Below, in pieces: positions 11,501-19,907 of a stretch of 64,000 bases of DNA. Positions within the stretch are counted from its first letter, which is position 1; the number at the start of each line of letters is the position of its first letter. The stretch lies in the NCBI GenBank assembly GCA_963795485.1, contig CAWCIL010000008.1, positions 124,001-188,000 of the forward strand. The letters run 5' to 3'. The position numbers and the translations under genes are program-made. Source of the stretch: AP-15 sp963795485. GTDB lineage: Bacteria; Pseudomonadota; Alphaproteobacteria; ATCC43930; CGMCC-115725. The notes beneath the pieces were generated by a model. It saw only the letters and a list, made by a program, of their open reading frames with translations, was not told the origin of the DNA and searched no databases.

Positions 11501-11987
11501 CTACAAGGACGAGTACGAGGTCGCGCGGCTCTACACCCAATCGGATTTTTTGAAACGCGTTGCCGACCGGTTCGACGGTCCTTATCAGCTTCGCTTCCAC
11601 CTCGCCCCGCCGGTTCTCGGCGATCGCGATCCACAGACTGGGCACCTGCGCAAGCGCGAGTTCGGCCCATGGATGCTGACGGTTTTCCGGGTGTTGGCGA
11701 GCCTGCGTTGGCTGCGCGGTACTCGCTTCGATATCTTCGCGCGCAGCGAGGAGCGGTGCAGCGAGCGCCGGCTGATCGGCGAATACGAGGCGGTGATCGA
11801 GGAGATCCTCGCCGGATTGTCGCCCGCCAATCACGTCACGGCCGTCGAGCTCGCATCGTTGCCGCTCGAGATCCGCGGCTTCGGCCATATCAAGGAGGCC
11901 AACCTCTCCCGTGCCAAGGCGAAGGAGACGGCGCTGCTGGCCCGGCTGCGCTCGCACTCTACCGCGTCAGCGATGGCAGCGGAGTAG
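8508..11987 (+). CDS. Indolepyruvate ferredoxin oxidoreductase, fused IorA-IorB type
   Basis: The single 1159-residue chain joins the alpha and beta activities. It oxidatively decarboxylates aryl- or branched 2-oxo acids to acyl-CoA using TPP and Fe-S clusters. An N-terminal pyrimidine/transketolase-like part is followed by YFCSGCPHNSSTK (Cys432, Cys435), a TPP-binding GDGTYMHSGVLAIR from residue 496 and NDAVAMTGGQP. The cluster motif VCEGCGDCSKTSNC has Cys634, 637, 640 and 646. The C-terminal gamma-like domain has GVGGTGVVTIGALL near residue 723 and GLAQKGGAVYSHVR. ATG 8508 is chosen because a GGGAGA-like site precedes it and the protein starts MALRAVTLDDKY as in relatives; an upstream in-frame ATG at 8373 is probably not used. 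The gene ends five bases before the convergent second Do protease. Confidence 0.95.
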   Translation: MALRAVTLDDKYNLDEGRVYLTGIQALVRLPMMQRQRDIAAGLNTGCFISGYRGSPLGGLDQALWGASRFLERNHIRFQPAINEELGATAVWGSQQLGLFPGAKYDGVFAMWYAKGPGVDRSGDALKHGNAAGSAPHGGVLLLAGDDHTCKSSTLAHQSEYTFMDACIPVLNPSGVQEILDLGLYGWAMSRYSGCWVAFKTIAETVDSSASVELDPQRTRIVLPEDFEIPPDGLNIRWPDQPLDQEYRLHKYKLYAALAFARANRLDRIIIDSPYPRFGIVTTGKSYLDVRQALDDLGIDEAHAAEIGVRLYKVAMAWPLEREGIRHFAEGLEEILVVEEKRAVIENQFKEQLYNWREDVRPRVVGKFDENHNWILPSNGELTPAQIARVIAERIARFHTSPRIAERLAFLEAKERQLGGNVVPFARTPYFCSGCPHNSSTKVPEGSRALAGIGCHYLAQFMDRSTATFTQMGGEGVPWIGQAPFTETPHVFANLGDGTYMHSGVLAIRAAVAAKVNITYKLLFNDAVAMTGGQPIDGGLTVPMLVRQLAAEGVGPIVVVTDEPEKYPANLDLATGATVRHRDDLDVVQRELRKVSGVTAIVYDQTCAAEKRRRRKRGRFPDPAKRVLINDLVCEGCGDCSKTSNCVSVVPVETEFGRKRAIDQSSCNKDYSCVDGFCPSFVTVHGGGLKKRTAGDFGEDGLPLLAEPVPPVLDEPYGILVTGVGGTGVVTIGALLGMAAHLEGKGCTILDMTGLAQKGGAVYSHVRIARRPDEIHAARIAAGGARLLLGCDLVVAASVDALSKLQPGQSRAIVNSQETITGDFTRNPDLVFPTDALERAIAEATGPENTEFVPATRLATGLFGDSIAGNLFMLGYAYQRGLVPLSVEAIERAIELNGVAVDFNRSALRWGRRAAADPALVEARASPPVAIPQTHHLSESLDQMIERRIAFLTEYQDRAYAARYSAAVERVRQGEAACLPGETRLTQAVVRSLFKLMAYKDEYEVARLYTQSDFLKRVADRFDGPYQLRFHLAPPVLGDRDPQTGHLRKREFGPWMLTVFRVLASLRWLRGTRFDIFARSEERCSERRLIGEYEAVIEEILAGLSPANHVTAVELASLPLEIRGFGHIKEANLSRAKAKETALLARLRSHSTASAMAAE

Positions 11988-11992
11988 CCCCC

Positions 11993-13473
11993 TCACCCAC
12001 CCTCTGCCGGGAGTGCTACAAACCGCGTGATGCCGTCGCGCTCAACCCGGACGAGGAGGTTGTTGCGGCCGGCTTTCTTGGCCGCCACGGCCTGGCGCTG
12101 GAGTTCTTCGGGGGTCGTGACGCCGGCACTGCCGACACCGACGACGAGATCGCCGGGGCGCAGGCCCTGCGCCGCCCCTGCGCTGTTGGGCGGGACGTCG
12201 GTGATGACCACACCTCTGGCTGCGTCGAGAGAGAGAACTGCTTGCGCAGGTCGAGCGTGAGATTGGCGAGCTTGAGACCGAGCGCATCGACGCTCGGCGG
12301 GGGTTTGGGCTTTTCCGCCGCGGGCGGCGGCGACGGCGGACGGTTCGGATCCAGCGCCGCCACCTTGAGCTGAAGCTCCTGCGTCTTGCCGTCGCGCCAG
12401 ATCGAAAGCTTCACCGACTTGTCGGGCGGCGTATCGGCGACCAGCCGGGGTAGCTGGCGGCTGCGCTCGATCGGCTGGCCGTCATAAGTGAGGATTACGT
12501 CGCCCGGCTGCAGCTTTGCGTGCGCTGCCGGGCTTGCCGCATCGATCGATGCGATCATCGCGCCACGGCTCTTGTCGAGCCTGATCGCTTCGGCGATGTC
12601 GTCGGTGACCGGTTGAATTTGGGCGCCGATCCAGCCGCGCTCGACCTTTCCGGTCGCTCTGAGCTGATCGATGATCGGGCGGGCGAGGGCGGAGGGGACC
12701 GCAAAACCGATGCCAATCGACCCCCCAGAAGGCGAGAGGATCGCGGTGTTGATGCCAATCACCTCGCCGGCGAGGTTGAACATCGGGCCGCCTGAATTGC
12801 CGCGGTTGATCGATGCGTCGGTTTGCAGGAAATCGTCGTAGGGTCCCGCATGGATGTCGCGCGCCGTGGCCGAAATGATGCCAGAGGTGACCGTGCCACC
12901 GAGGCCAAAGGGGTTGCCGATCGCCAGCACCCAATCCCCGACTCTGGTTTTGGTCGAATCCCCCCAACTGGCCGCCGGCAGCGGCACCTTCGCGTCAACT
13001 TTCAACAGCGCCAGATCGCTGATCGGATCCCGCCCGATGACTCGAGCCTGCAACATCGTGTTATCCGAGAGGGTGACGGTGATCTGCTCGGCATTGGCGA
13101 TCACATGGTTATTGGTGACGATCAGTCCGGAACTGTCGATAATAAAGCCAGAGCCGAGCGAGGCAATCGGCGGCGCCAATCCGTTGGGCCCGCCCGGCGC
13201 CCCCCGATCGCCGAAAAAATCGCGGAAGAACTCGTCGAGCGGCGAACCCGGCGCGGGCGGCTGGCCATCTGTCGCGGTCTTTGCCGCCCCTGCGGCGGGT
13301 TCTTGTGTGGTAGAGATGTTAACCACTACGCTCAGCAGCCTCGCTGCCAACTGGGCGAACACTTCGGAGAATGGGGTCGACTGTGAGGAGTCGGCCCAGC
13401 TCGGCGCTGCTGCAGTGAGCAGCAGCGTGAGCAACGCCGCTCGTGTCGCACCCCGGCAGCCGTACCACCTCAC
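11993..13473 (-). CDS. Do/DegP-family periplasmic serine protease, second copy, frameshifted near the C-terminus
   Basis: The start is GTG 13473, with AAGGAAG about eight bases upstream, rather than the longer in-frame ATG at 13608. A signal peptide ends near PSWADS. The triad is present: His123 in TNNHVIA, Asp153 in ISDLALL and Ser227 in RGNSGGP. The first PDZ domain follows (GWIGAQIQPVTD onward). In the second PDZ domain the frame breaks at a TCTCTCTC run near 12224-12232. The upstream frame becomes nonsense after RKQFSL, while the other frame continues as DAARGVVITDVPPNS and RPGDLVVGVGSAGVTT to the stop at 11993. Repaired, the protein is about 490 residues. Loss or gain in the dinucleotide repeat would explain the shift, as slippage or a consensus error. 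Confidence 0.85.
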
Positions 13474-13567
13474 GAGAACTCTTCCTTCATCCAGGCTGCT
13501 TGCCGCATGCCCGATGCATGCTGCGAACGGAACCCGACGCTGGCGTTTGCCGGGCGCTCGATATGAA

Positions 13568-14893
13568 ATGACAATAGCCGCGACAAGACGGAACAGTGGC
13601 GTGACCATTTGCGATCAAGCAACGGCTGGCGAACTGCTGCGGGCGCTGTTCGACGCCGCCCTTGCCGCGGCCGATCCGGAGCGCGCACTCGCCGGCAGGA
13701 TACCCGAACCGGTGCCAGGGCGCACGGTGCTGGTCGGCGCCGGCAAGGCCGCGGCGGCAATGGCGCGTGCGTTCGAGGTCCGCTGGCCCGGCCCTCTGGA
13801 AGGTATAATCCTCACCCGTTATGGTCATGCCGTTCCCTGCGACCGGATCGAAATTGTCGAGGCGAGCCACCCCGTGCCCGATGCCGCAGGCGAACGCGCT
13901 GCGGCTCGGATGCTCGGCTTGGCGCATGGCCTGGGGCCCGACGACCAGCTCGTCTTTCTGGCCTCGGGCGGCGGCTCGGCTTTGCTGGCTCTTCCGGCGG
14001 CGGGTCTCACCCTTGCCGACAAGCAGGCGGTGACGCGCGCATTATTGCGCTCGGGCGCGACGATTGCCGAGATCAACTCAGTGCGCAAGCACCTCAGTGC
14101 GATCAAGGGAGGACGCCTCGCCGCAGCGGCGGCACCGGCGCAAATTCTGACGCTGGCGATATCCGACGTTCCGGGCGACGATCCCGCGGTGATCGCTTCC
14201 GGGCCGACGGTGGCCGATCCGACGACCTTCCCCGACGCCCGAGCGGTCCTGGTCAAGTACGGGATCAGCGGGCCTGCCGCCGTGATGGCGCATCTGGCGG
14301 CCGCGGCAGAGGAGACCCCGAAGCCCGGCGACCCGATCTTTGCCCGAGCGCGTTTCGAACTCGTCGCCAGCCCGCAAGGCTCGCTGAAAGCCGCCGCCGC
14401 GGCGGCGCTGCGGCGAAAGATCACTCCGATCGTCCTGAGCGACCGGATCGAGGGCGAAGCGCGTGATGTGGCATTGGTGCATGCCGCGATCGCCCGTCAG
14501 CTCCGCGCCGGCGAGTTCCGGGTTGGCGACCGGGTGGTCTATCCTCCGGCCGTGCTGCTGTCTGGCGGCGAGACCACCGTCAGCATAAAAGGCACGGGCC
14601 GCGGCGGGCGCAACCTCGAGTTTCTGCTGGGGCTGGCGGTGGCGCTGGCCGGCGCCGCCGGCATCTCGGCGCTCGCCTGCGACACCGACGGCATCGACGG
14701 GACCGAGGAAAATGCCGGGGCGACCCTCTACCCCGACAGCATCGCGCGTGCCGCCGCTCGCGGAATCCAGGCCACAGCGGCGCTCGCCGACAATGACGGG
14801 CACGGCTTTTTTGCGGCCCTCGGGGACTTGGTCGTGACCGGCCCGACGTTGACCAACGTCAACGATTTCCGGGCTATTCTGGTTCTCCCCTGA
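13568..14893 (+). CDS. gckA: Glycerate 2-kinase (MOFRL family, GckA/TtuD type)
   Basis: The protein phosphorylates D-glycerate to 2-phosphoglycerate; older annotation of this family calls it a putative hydroxypyruvate reductase (TtuD). The 441-residue length is usual. Family motifs include VGAGKAAAAMARAFE near the N-terminus, FLASGGGSALLALP, INSVRKHLSAIKGGRLA, ISDVPGDDPAVIASGPT and the MOFRL segment SGGETTVSIKGTGRGGRNLE with DTDGIDGTEENAGA. The start is uncertain between ATG 13568 and GTG 13601; I use the former. Pyruvate kinase follows after nine bases, so the pair probably forms an operon converting glycerate to PEP (with enolase) and on to pyruvate, as in the tartrate-utilisation ttuDE pair. 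The gene diverges from the second Do protease. Confidence 0.93.
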   Translation: MTIAATRRNSGVTICDQATAGELLRALFDAALAAADPERALAGRIPEPVPGRTVLVGAGKAAAAMARAFEVRWPGPLEGIILTRYGHAVPCDRIEIVEASHPVPDAAGERAAARMLGLAHGLGPDDQLVFLASGGGSALLALPAAGLTLADKQAVTRALLRSGATIAEINSVRKHLSAIKGGRLAAAAAPAQILTLAISDVPGDDPAVIASGPTVADPTTFPDARAVLVKYGISGPAAVMAHLAAAAEETPKPGDPIFARARFELVASPQGSLKAAAAAALRRKITPIVLSDRIEGEARDVALVHAAIARQLRAGEFRVGDRVVYPPAVLLSGGETTVSIKGTGRGGRNLEFLLGLAVALAGAAGISALACDTDGIDGTEENAGATLYPDSIARAAARGIQATAALADNDGHGFFAALGDLVVTGPTLTNVNDFRAILVLP

Positions 14894-14902
14894 ACATAAG
14901 GA

Positions 14903-16327
14903 ATGGACATGCGGCGCCGGCGCAGCGCGAAGATCGTTGCCACCCTCGGGCCCTCGAGTTCCACCCTCGAGCGGATCTCGGCTCTGTTCGGCGCCGGCGT
15001 CGACGTATTTCGGCTCAATTTCAGCCACGGCACACACGAGGATCATTACGCCCGGTTCCAGGCGATCCGCGAGGTTGAGCAGGCGACCGGCCGTCCGATT
15101 GGCATTCTCGCCGATTTGCAAGGGCCGAAGCTGCGCCTCGGAACCTTTGCCGAGGGTCCAATCGAGCTTGCTGCCGGCGACCATTTCCGCCTCGATCTCG
15201 ATCGATGTCCGGGAGACCGAATGCGGGCGACGCTGCCGCATCCCGAGATCTTCGAGGCGCTAACGATGGGGACCGAGCTGCTGCTCGACGACGGTAAGGT
15301 GCGGCTCGAGGCGGAGAGTTGCGGTCCCGACTTCGCCGACACCGTATGCCGGGTCGGCGGGACGCTCTCGGACCGCAAGGGGGTCAACGTGCCGAACGCG
15401 GTGCTGCCGTTGTCGGCGATCACGGAAAAGGATCGGGCCGATCTCGCTTTCGCGCTCGACCATGGCGCCGATTGGATTGCGTTCTCGTTTGTCCAGCGCC
15501 CTGATGACGTAGCCGAAGGCCGCAAGCTTGTCGCCGGCCGCGCCGGGGTCATGGTCAAGCTCGAAAAGCCGTCGGCGATCGACCGGCTGGCGGAGATCAT
15601 CGAACTAGCGGACGCACTGATGGTGGCACGCGGCGACCTCGGCGTCGAAATGCCACCTGAAGACGTGCCGAGGGTGCAAAAGCAGGTGGTCCACGCCTGC
15701 CGTCTCGCTGGCAAGCCGGTCGTCGTGGCGACACAGATGCTCGAATCAATGATCGCATCGCCGACCCCGACGCGGGCTGAAGCTTCAGATGTCGCCACTG
15801 CGGTCTATGACGGGGCGGACGCGGTGATGCTGTCGGCCGAAACCGCAGCCGGGCGTTACCCGGTCGAATCAGTGGCGATGATGGACCGCATCGCTTGCCG
15901 CGTGCAGGAGGACCCTCTCTACCATACGATGCTCGCAGGCACCAGAATCGAGCACGAACACACCGCGCCGGACGCGATCAGCGCCGCGGCCTGTCAGGTC
16001 GCGAGCACGGTCCGCGCCGCAGCGATCGTATCCTACACGACCTCGGGCGCCACGGCCATGCGCGCCGCGCGCGAGCGCCCCGAGGCGCCGATCCTGGTGC
16101 TGACCTCGAACCTCGGCACGGCGCGTCGGCTCGCCCTGCTGTGGGGCGCTCATTGCGTGCATACCCGAGATGTCAAAAGCTTCGCGGATATGGTGCAAAG
16201 GGCGTCGCGCATTGCGCACCGGGAACAAGTCGCACAGCCCGGCCAGCGGATTGTCATAACCGCCGGGGTACCTTTTGGCACCCCCGGCGCGACCAACATC
16301 CTTCGCATCGCCTGGGTCGAGGGGTGA
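14903..16327 (+). CDS. pyk: Pyruvate kinase
   Basis: This enzyme transfers phosphate from PEP to ADP in the last step of glycolysis. The 474-residue protein carries AKIVATLGPSS at the N-terminus, RLNFSHGTHEDH, ADLQGPKLRLG, the active-site MVKLEKPSAIDRL, MVARGDLGVEMP and TQMLESMIASPTPTRAEASD with YDGADAVMLSAETAAGRYP. An AAGGA ribosome-binding site lies upstream of ATG 14903. It follows glycerate kinase by nine bases, which suggests the ttuE-like isozyme dedicated to glycerate or tartrate breakdown rather than the only glycolytic copy. The convergent ClC gene ends about 100 bases downstream. Confidence 0.96.
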   Translation: MDMRRRRSAKIVATLGPSSSTLERISALFGAGVDVFRLNFSHGTHEDHYARFQAIREVEQATGRPIGILADLQGPKLRLGTFAEGPIELAAGDHFRLDLDRCPGDRMRATLPHPEIFEALTMGTELLLDDGKVRLEAESCGPDFADTVCRVGGTLSDRKGVNVPNAVLPLSAITEKDRADLAFALDHGADWIAFSFVQRPDDVAEGRKLVAGRAGVMVKLEKPSAIDRLAEIIELADALMVARGDLGVEMPPEDVPRVQKQVVHACRLAGKPVVVATQMLESMIASPTPTRAEASDVATAVYDGADAVMLSAETAAGRYPVESVAMMDRIACRVQEDPLYHTMLAGTRIEHEHTAPDAISAAACQVASTVRAAAIVSYTTSGATAMRAARERPEAPILVLTSNLGTARRLALLWGAHCVHTRDVKSFADMVQRASRIAHREQVAQPGQRIVITAGVPFGTPGATNILRIAWVEG

Positions 16328-16353
16328 CGCGTGTGCGCGGGGCACAATCGGAG

Positions 16354-16386
16354 CCCGGTCCGGCGCTCGGAACCCGGTCCGGCGCT
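16354..16386. repeat. Short direct repeat between convergent pyk and ClC genes
   Basis: The 14-mer CCCGGTCCGGCGCT occurs at 16354-16367 and again at 16373-16386, a period of 19 bases. It lies in the roughly 100-base gap between the two stop codons. No U-tract follows it, so it does not look like an intrinsic terminator. Its role is unknown. Confidence 0.5.
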
Positions 16387-16431
16387 GTCCGTGGCTGGGG
16401 CTCGGGCCGTGTTCGCGAGGCCGGCGCCGGC

Positions 16432-18273
16432 TCATCGAGGATAGACCTGGATGCTGCCGGCGACGGCGTCGGCAACATGCTCCTTGGTAATCACCCCTCG
16501 CACGTCCTCCGGCCTTGGCAAGCGAAAGCGGGGGCCCGCTGAGGGCACCACGATCGCCATGATAACCTTACGGCGCCACATCCGCCTGATCACGTCAAAG
16601 GCGACATCGTCCTCTCTGACGAGGGTGAAGTCGCGCGCGGCGACGTCGCCGAACGCGATGTCCGCTCCGGTCTCGACCAAGCGTTGCCTGAGCGCGGTAT
16701 TGATGCGCACGACGCCGACAATGCGGTCGCCCTTGGTCACGACGATATGGCGCATGGCGCCATGATGGTCGGCCTGCCTCAAGAAGGCGTTGAGGGAAAG
16801 ATCGGCGGGCACAACAAGAAAATCCCGTTCCATTACCTCTTTCGCCTTGCGGACCAGAAACATATTGGCCTGAAGAGCCTTCGGGATCGTATGGCCGCGC
16901 CGCGACAACTTTAAGGTATAGATGTTTTCGCGGGACAAGAGGCGGCGAACGCCGAGGGCGACAGCCACCGCCAAAATCATCGGCAGCACGATGGCGTAGT
17001 CTCGGGTCATCTCGAAGATCATCGTCACGGCGGTCATCGCAGCACCGGTGGCGCCGCCGACCATGGCGCCCATGCCGATCATCGCAAAGGCCGGCAGATT
17101 GACCGGGATTCCCGGGGCGATCAGCGTGACGAATCCGGCGAACGCGGCGCCCAACGTTGCGCCCATGTAAAGCGAGGGTGAAAAAATGCCGCCCGACGAG
17201 CCCGAGCTGAGACTGAGCGAAGTCGCCGCCAGCTTGCAGAGGAACAATAAGGCGAGAAGTCCCGCAGCGTTGAGCTGGCCGGTCAGGATCGCTTGAATAG
17301 TGGCATAACCGACCCCCTCGACAAAGTAGTGTCCGAAGCTCTCGTGAAGCCAGTAGATCAGCACACCGACCAGCAACATGCCCAAGCAGTGACGGAAATA
17401 ATTCCCCGGAATCCGATCGAATAAATCTTCGAGTGCGTACAAACCTCGGATATAAGCAGCGCCGGCGACTCCGATGAGACAGCCAAGCACGATATAGAGC
17501 GCGATGATCAGTGCAGCTGCCGCCGGCTCAGTAGGAAGCGCGACTATCGCCGGGACTTGAAACGAGGGGTGAGTGCCAAAGAAGATGCGCCCGATAAACG
17601 TCGCCGTCCCGGTCGCCACCGCCACCGGCAGAAACGTATTGACGCTGACCTCCGGCAGCATCAGCTCGATCGCGAACAGCACCCCTCCGATCGGCGTGTT
17701 GAACGTGGCGGCGATGCCGGCGCCGGCGCCGGCGGCAATCAAGATGATCCGTTGCCCGGGGTCCATCCGGATCAGCTGACCGAGGGTCGAGCCGAACGAA
17801 GAACCGATCTGAACGATCGGACCTTCCCGCCCGACCGAAGCACCGCTGCCGATGGCGAAAGCCGATGCCAGTGATTTTACCACCGCTACTACCGGGCGGA
17901 TGACGCCGCCGCCATAATAGATCGCGTCCATCACTTCCGGGACGCCGTGCCCCTTGGCTTCGGGAGCGAAGTTAACGACGAGGAAGGTGACTACGATCGC
18001 CCCGACGACCGGAACGAGGATGACCATCGCTCCCCAAGGGCTGGCCGGCGTGAACAGATTTGCGTCGTATTCGAAAGCCAGCCTACCCAGGAACAGGATG
18101 TTGTGGACGAGACCGATCAGCTCGCGGAAAACAAAGGCTCCGAGCCCGGCCACGACCCCGACCGAGAACGCGAGCAGCGACATGCGGATGAGGCCGAACC
18201 TCGTCGGGCCGACCCGCCAACCAGGCAGTGCGCGCCAGACTTGCGAAACCCCGCGCCTCGGGTTGAGCATCAT
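16432..18273 (-). CDS. ClC-family chloride channel/transporter with C-terminal CBS domains
   Basis: This is an integral membrane anion channel or H+/Cl- antiporter. Its signatures are GSGASVGREGPIVQIGS (the gating glutamate in GREGP), AAGAGAGIAATFNTPIGG, ELMLPEVS and SSGSSGGIFSPSLYMGATLG. About ten hydrophobic helices are visible. The last 130 residues form a CBS-domain pair (from about KEVMERDFLVVPADLSLNAF) that in relatives senses nucleotides. I place the start at ATG 18273 (MMLNPRRG); a longer frame to 18639 would overlap the divergent glycosyltransferase and has no membrane or ClC character. ATG 18363 is another option. It converges with pyk. Confidence 0.93.
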   Translation of the reverse strand: MMLNPRRGVSQVWRALPGWRVGPTRFGLIRMSLLAFSVGVVAGLGAFVFRELIGLVHNILFLGRLAFEYDANLFTPASPWGAMVILVPVVGAIVVTFLVVNFAPEAKGHGVPEVMDAIYYGGGVIRPVVAVVKSLASAFAIGSGASVGREGPIVQIGSSFGSTLGQLIRMDPGQRIILIAAGAGAGIAATFNTPIGGVLFAIELMLPEVSVNTFLPVAVATGTATFIGRIFFGTHPSFQVPAIVALPTEPAAAALIIALYIVLGCLIGVAGAAYIRGLYALEDLFDRIPGNYFRHCLGMLLVGVLIYWLHESFGHYFVEGVGYATIQAILTGQLNAAGLLALLFLCKLAATSLSLSSGSSGGIFSPSLYMGATLGAAFAGFVTLIAPGIPVNLPAFAMIGMGAMVGGATGAAMTAVTMIFEMTRDYAIVLPMILAVAVALGVRRLLSRENIYTLKLSRRGHTIPKALQANMFLVRKAKEVMERDFLVVPADLSLNAFLRQADHHGAMRHIVVTKGDRIVGVVRINTALRQRLVETGADIAFGDVAARDFTLVREDDVAFDVIRRMWRRKVIMAIVVPSAGPRFRLPRPEDVRGVITKEHVADAVAGSIQVYPR

Positions 18274-18453
18274 GGCTTGCCGCCCGGCGGGCGTCGCGGT
18301 GGCGTCGGTCTCGTCCGGCAAGGACGTCCTCCCAAGGCAATTTGCTCCAACCCGGGGAAGCATGCTACATCCGCCGCCTATTGCCAAAGGGATGCTGCGC
18401 CAAGCTGCCGTACCGTCTGCGGCCCCCGATCCGAGGTCTAAACCATCACGCTT

Positions 18454-19227
18454 ATGGACCTTTCCGTCGTCATCCCGGTCAGGAACGAAGCTGAAAACAT
18501 TTCGCCGCTGGTGGCCGAAATTGCCGCGGCGCTGGATGGTTTGATCGCATATGAGATTATCTACGTCGATGATGGCAGCAGCGATGCGACCATTACCGAG
18601 ATTCAACGGCTCGGGCCGGAGCTTAGACTGCTGCGCCACGCACAGAGCTGCGGACAGAGCGCGGCAATTCGCACCGGGGTTCGAGCGGCGCGGGCGGCAT
18701 GGGTCGCGACCCTCGATGGCGATGGTCAGAACGATCCGGCCGATCTTCCCCGATTGTGGGCTCTCGCTCGGGCCGCCCCGGCCGCCCCGCCGCTATTGCT
18801 TGCCGGCTATCGCCGCAATCGTCAAGACAGCTGGTCGAAGCGCGCGGCGTCGCAAATCGCAAACAGGATCCGGGCTGGGCTTCTTGGGGACAACACCCCT
18901 GACACCGGATGCGGCCTGAAGCTTTTTCCGCGCGCGCTGTTTCTCGAACTGCCCGATTTCGACCATATGCATCGGTTTTTGCCGGCGCTGGTGCTGCGCG
19001 CGGGTGGAACCGTGCGCTCGGTGCCAGTCAATCACCGGCCGCGAGGCGGCGGCACTTCGAAATATGGCGTTCTCGACCGTCTGGGCGTCGGGATCGTCGA
19101 TCTCTTCGGCATGTTGTGGCTCCAGCGCCGCGCCGCACGACCGCGTCTCGTCGGCGAGGCGCCGGCCGAAACAGCCGAGACAGATCCAACCGGTTCGGCT
19201 TCGTCCTCGATCCCGGCGTTGCGATGA
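18454..19227 (+). CDS. GT2 glycosyltransferase (dolichyl-phosphate mannosyltransferase-like)
   Basis: This 257-residue GT-A fold enzyme begins with MDLSVVIPVRNEAENISPL, followed by YVDDGSSDAT (nucleotide binding) and the metal-binding LDGDGQNDP. TGCGLKLFPRALF and the charged loop PVNHRPRGGGTSKYG are typical of the DPM1-like branch, which transfers a sugar from a nucleotide donor to a polyprenyl phosphate. No transmembrane C-terminal anchor is evident. The stop codon overlaps the start of the TVP38-like gene (ATGA at 19224-19227), so the two are translationally coupled and probably work on the same membrane lipid or envelope process. Confidence 0.9.
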   Translation: MDLSVVIPVRNEAENISPLVAEIAAALDGLIAYEIIYVDDGSSDATITEIQRLGPELRLLRHAQSCGQSAAIRTGVRAARAAWVATLDGDGQNDPADLPRLWALARAAPAAPPLLLAGYRRNRQDSWSKRAASQIANRIRAGLLGDNTPDTGCGLKLFPRALFLELPDFDHMHRFLPALVLRAGGTVRSVPVNHRPRGGGTSKYGVLDRLGVGIVDLFGMLWLQRRAARPRLVGEAPAETAETDPTGSASSSIPALR

Positions 19228-19907
19228 CATCGAAGAAGAGAACCGCGCCGAGCCTGGTTCGCGCCGGGATCCGCCGGATTATCGGGGTTATCTCGCTCGG
19301 CCTTCTCGGGGTCGGGATTGCTGCTGCCTGGCATTGGCGAGCTGCTCTCGACCCGGCTGCCGTTGCCGCGGCGATCGGCCGCTATCCAGCAACCCCGCTA
19401 ATCTTTCTCGCGGTCCACGTCGCGGCCAGCCTACTGTTTGTTCCGCGCACCATGCTGGCAATCTTGGCCGGGCTGCTGTTCGGCATCCGCTTGGGCATTT
19501 TTTGGGCGGCAATCGGCAGCGTCGCCGGCGCGGTCGCGGGGTTCCTGGCGGCGCGCTACATCAATTCCGGCCTTTTCGGTCTCGATCGCCGTGTCCGCCT
19601 GCGACTAGTGCTCGATCGGATCGAGCGTGGCGGGTGGCGCGCGGTGGCGTTGCTTCGGCTGATCCCGGTGATGCCGCACAGTCTCGGCAATTACGGTCTG
19701 GGGCTGACGCGGATGCCGCTCGGTTCATATGCGTTCGGGTCCCTCGTCGGCCAATTGCCGATGACGATCGCCTATGTCGATTTCGGCGCGGCTGGGGAGC
19801 GGGTCATGCTCGGCGGTGCTGATTGGCTCGCACCGGCCCTGATCGGCGCCTTGGCGCTCGCGCTGTCGCTGTTGATCCCCGCCATTGCCCACCGTCGGGC
19901 CGGCTGA
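19224..19907 (+). CDS. TVP38/TMEM64 (DedA-like) family membrane protein
   Basis: This 227-residue protein has five or six hydrophobic segments. The VTT/SNARE-associated domain is recognised by PRTMLAILAGLLFGIRLG, the re-entrant AAIGSVAGAVAGFLAARY, and RLIPVMPHSLGNYGLGLTRM followed by FGSLVGQLPMT. Proteins of this family are implicated in lipid scrambling and membrane homeostasis; the substrate here is unknown. The start is fixed by the ATGA overlap with the glycosyltransferase. The last 136 bases overlap, tail to tail, with an unusually long 3' end of glcF. Confidence 0.88.
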   Translation: MTSKKRTAPSLVRAGIRRIIGVISLGLLGVGIAAAWHWRAALDPAAVAAAIGRYPATPLIFLAVHVAASLLFVPRTMLAILAGLLFGIRLGIFWAAIGSVAGAVAGFLAARYINSGLFGLDRRVRLRLVLDRIERGGWRAVALLRLIPVMPHSLGNYGLGLTRMPLGSYAFGSLVGQLPMTIAYVDFGAAGERVMLGGADWLAPALIGALALALSLLIPAIAHRRAG

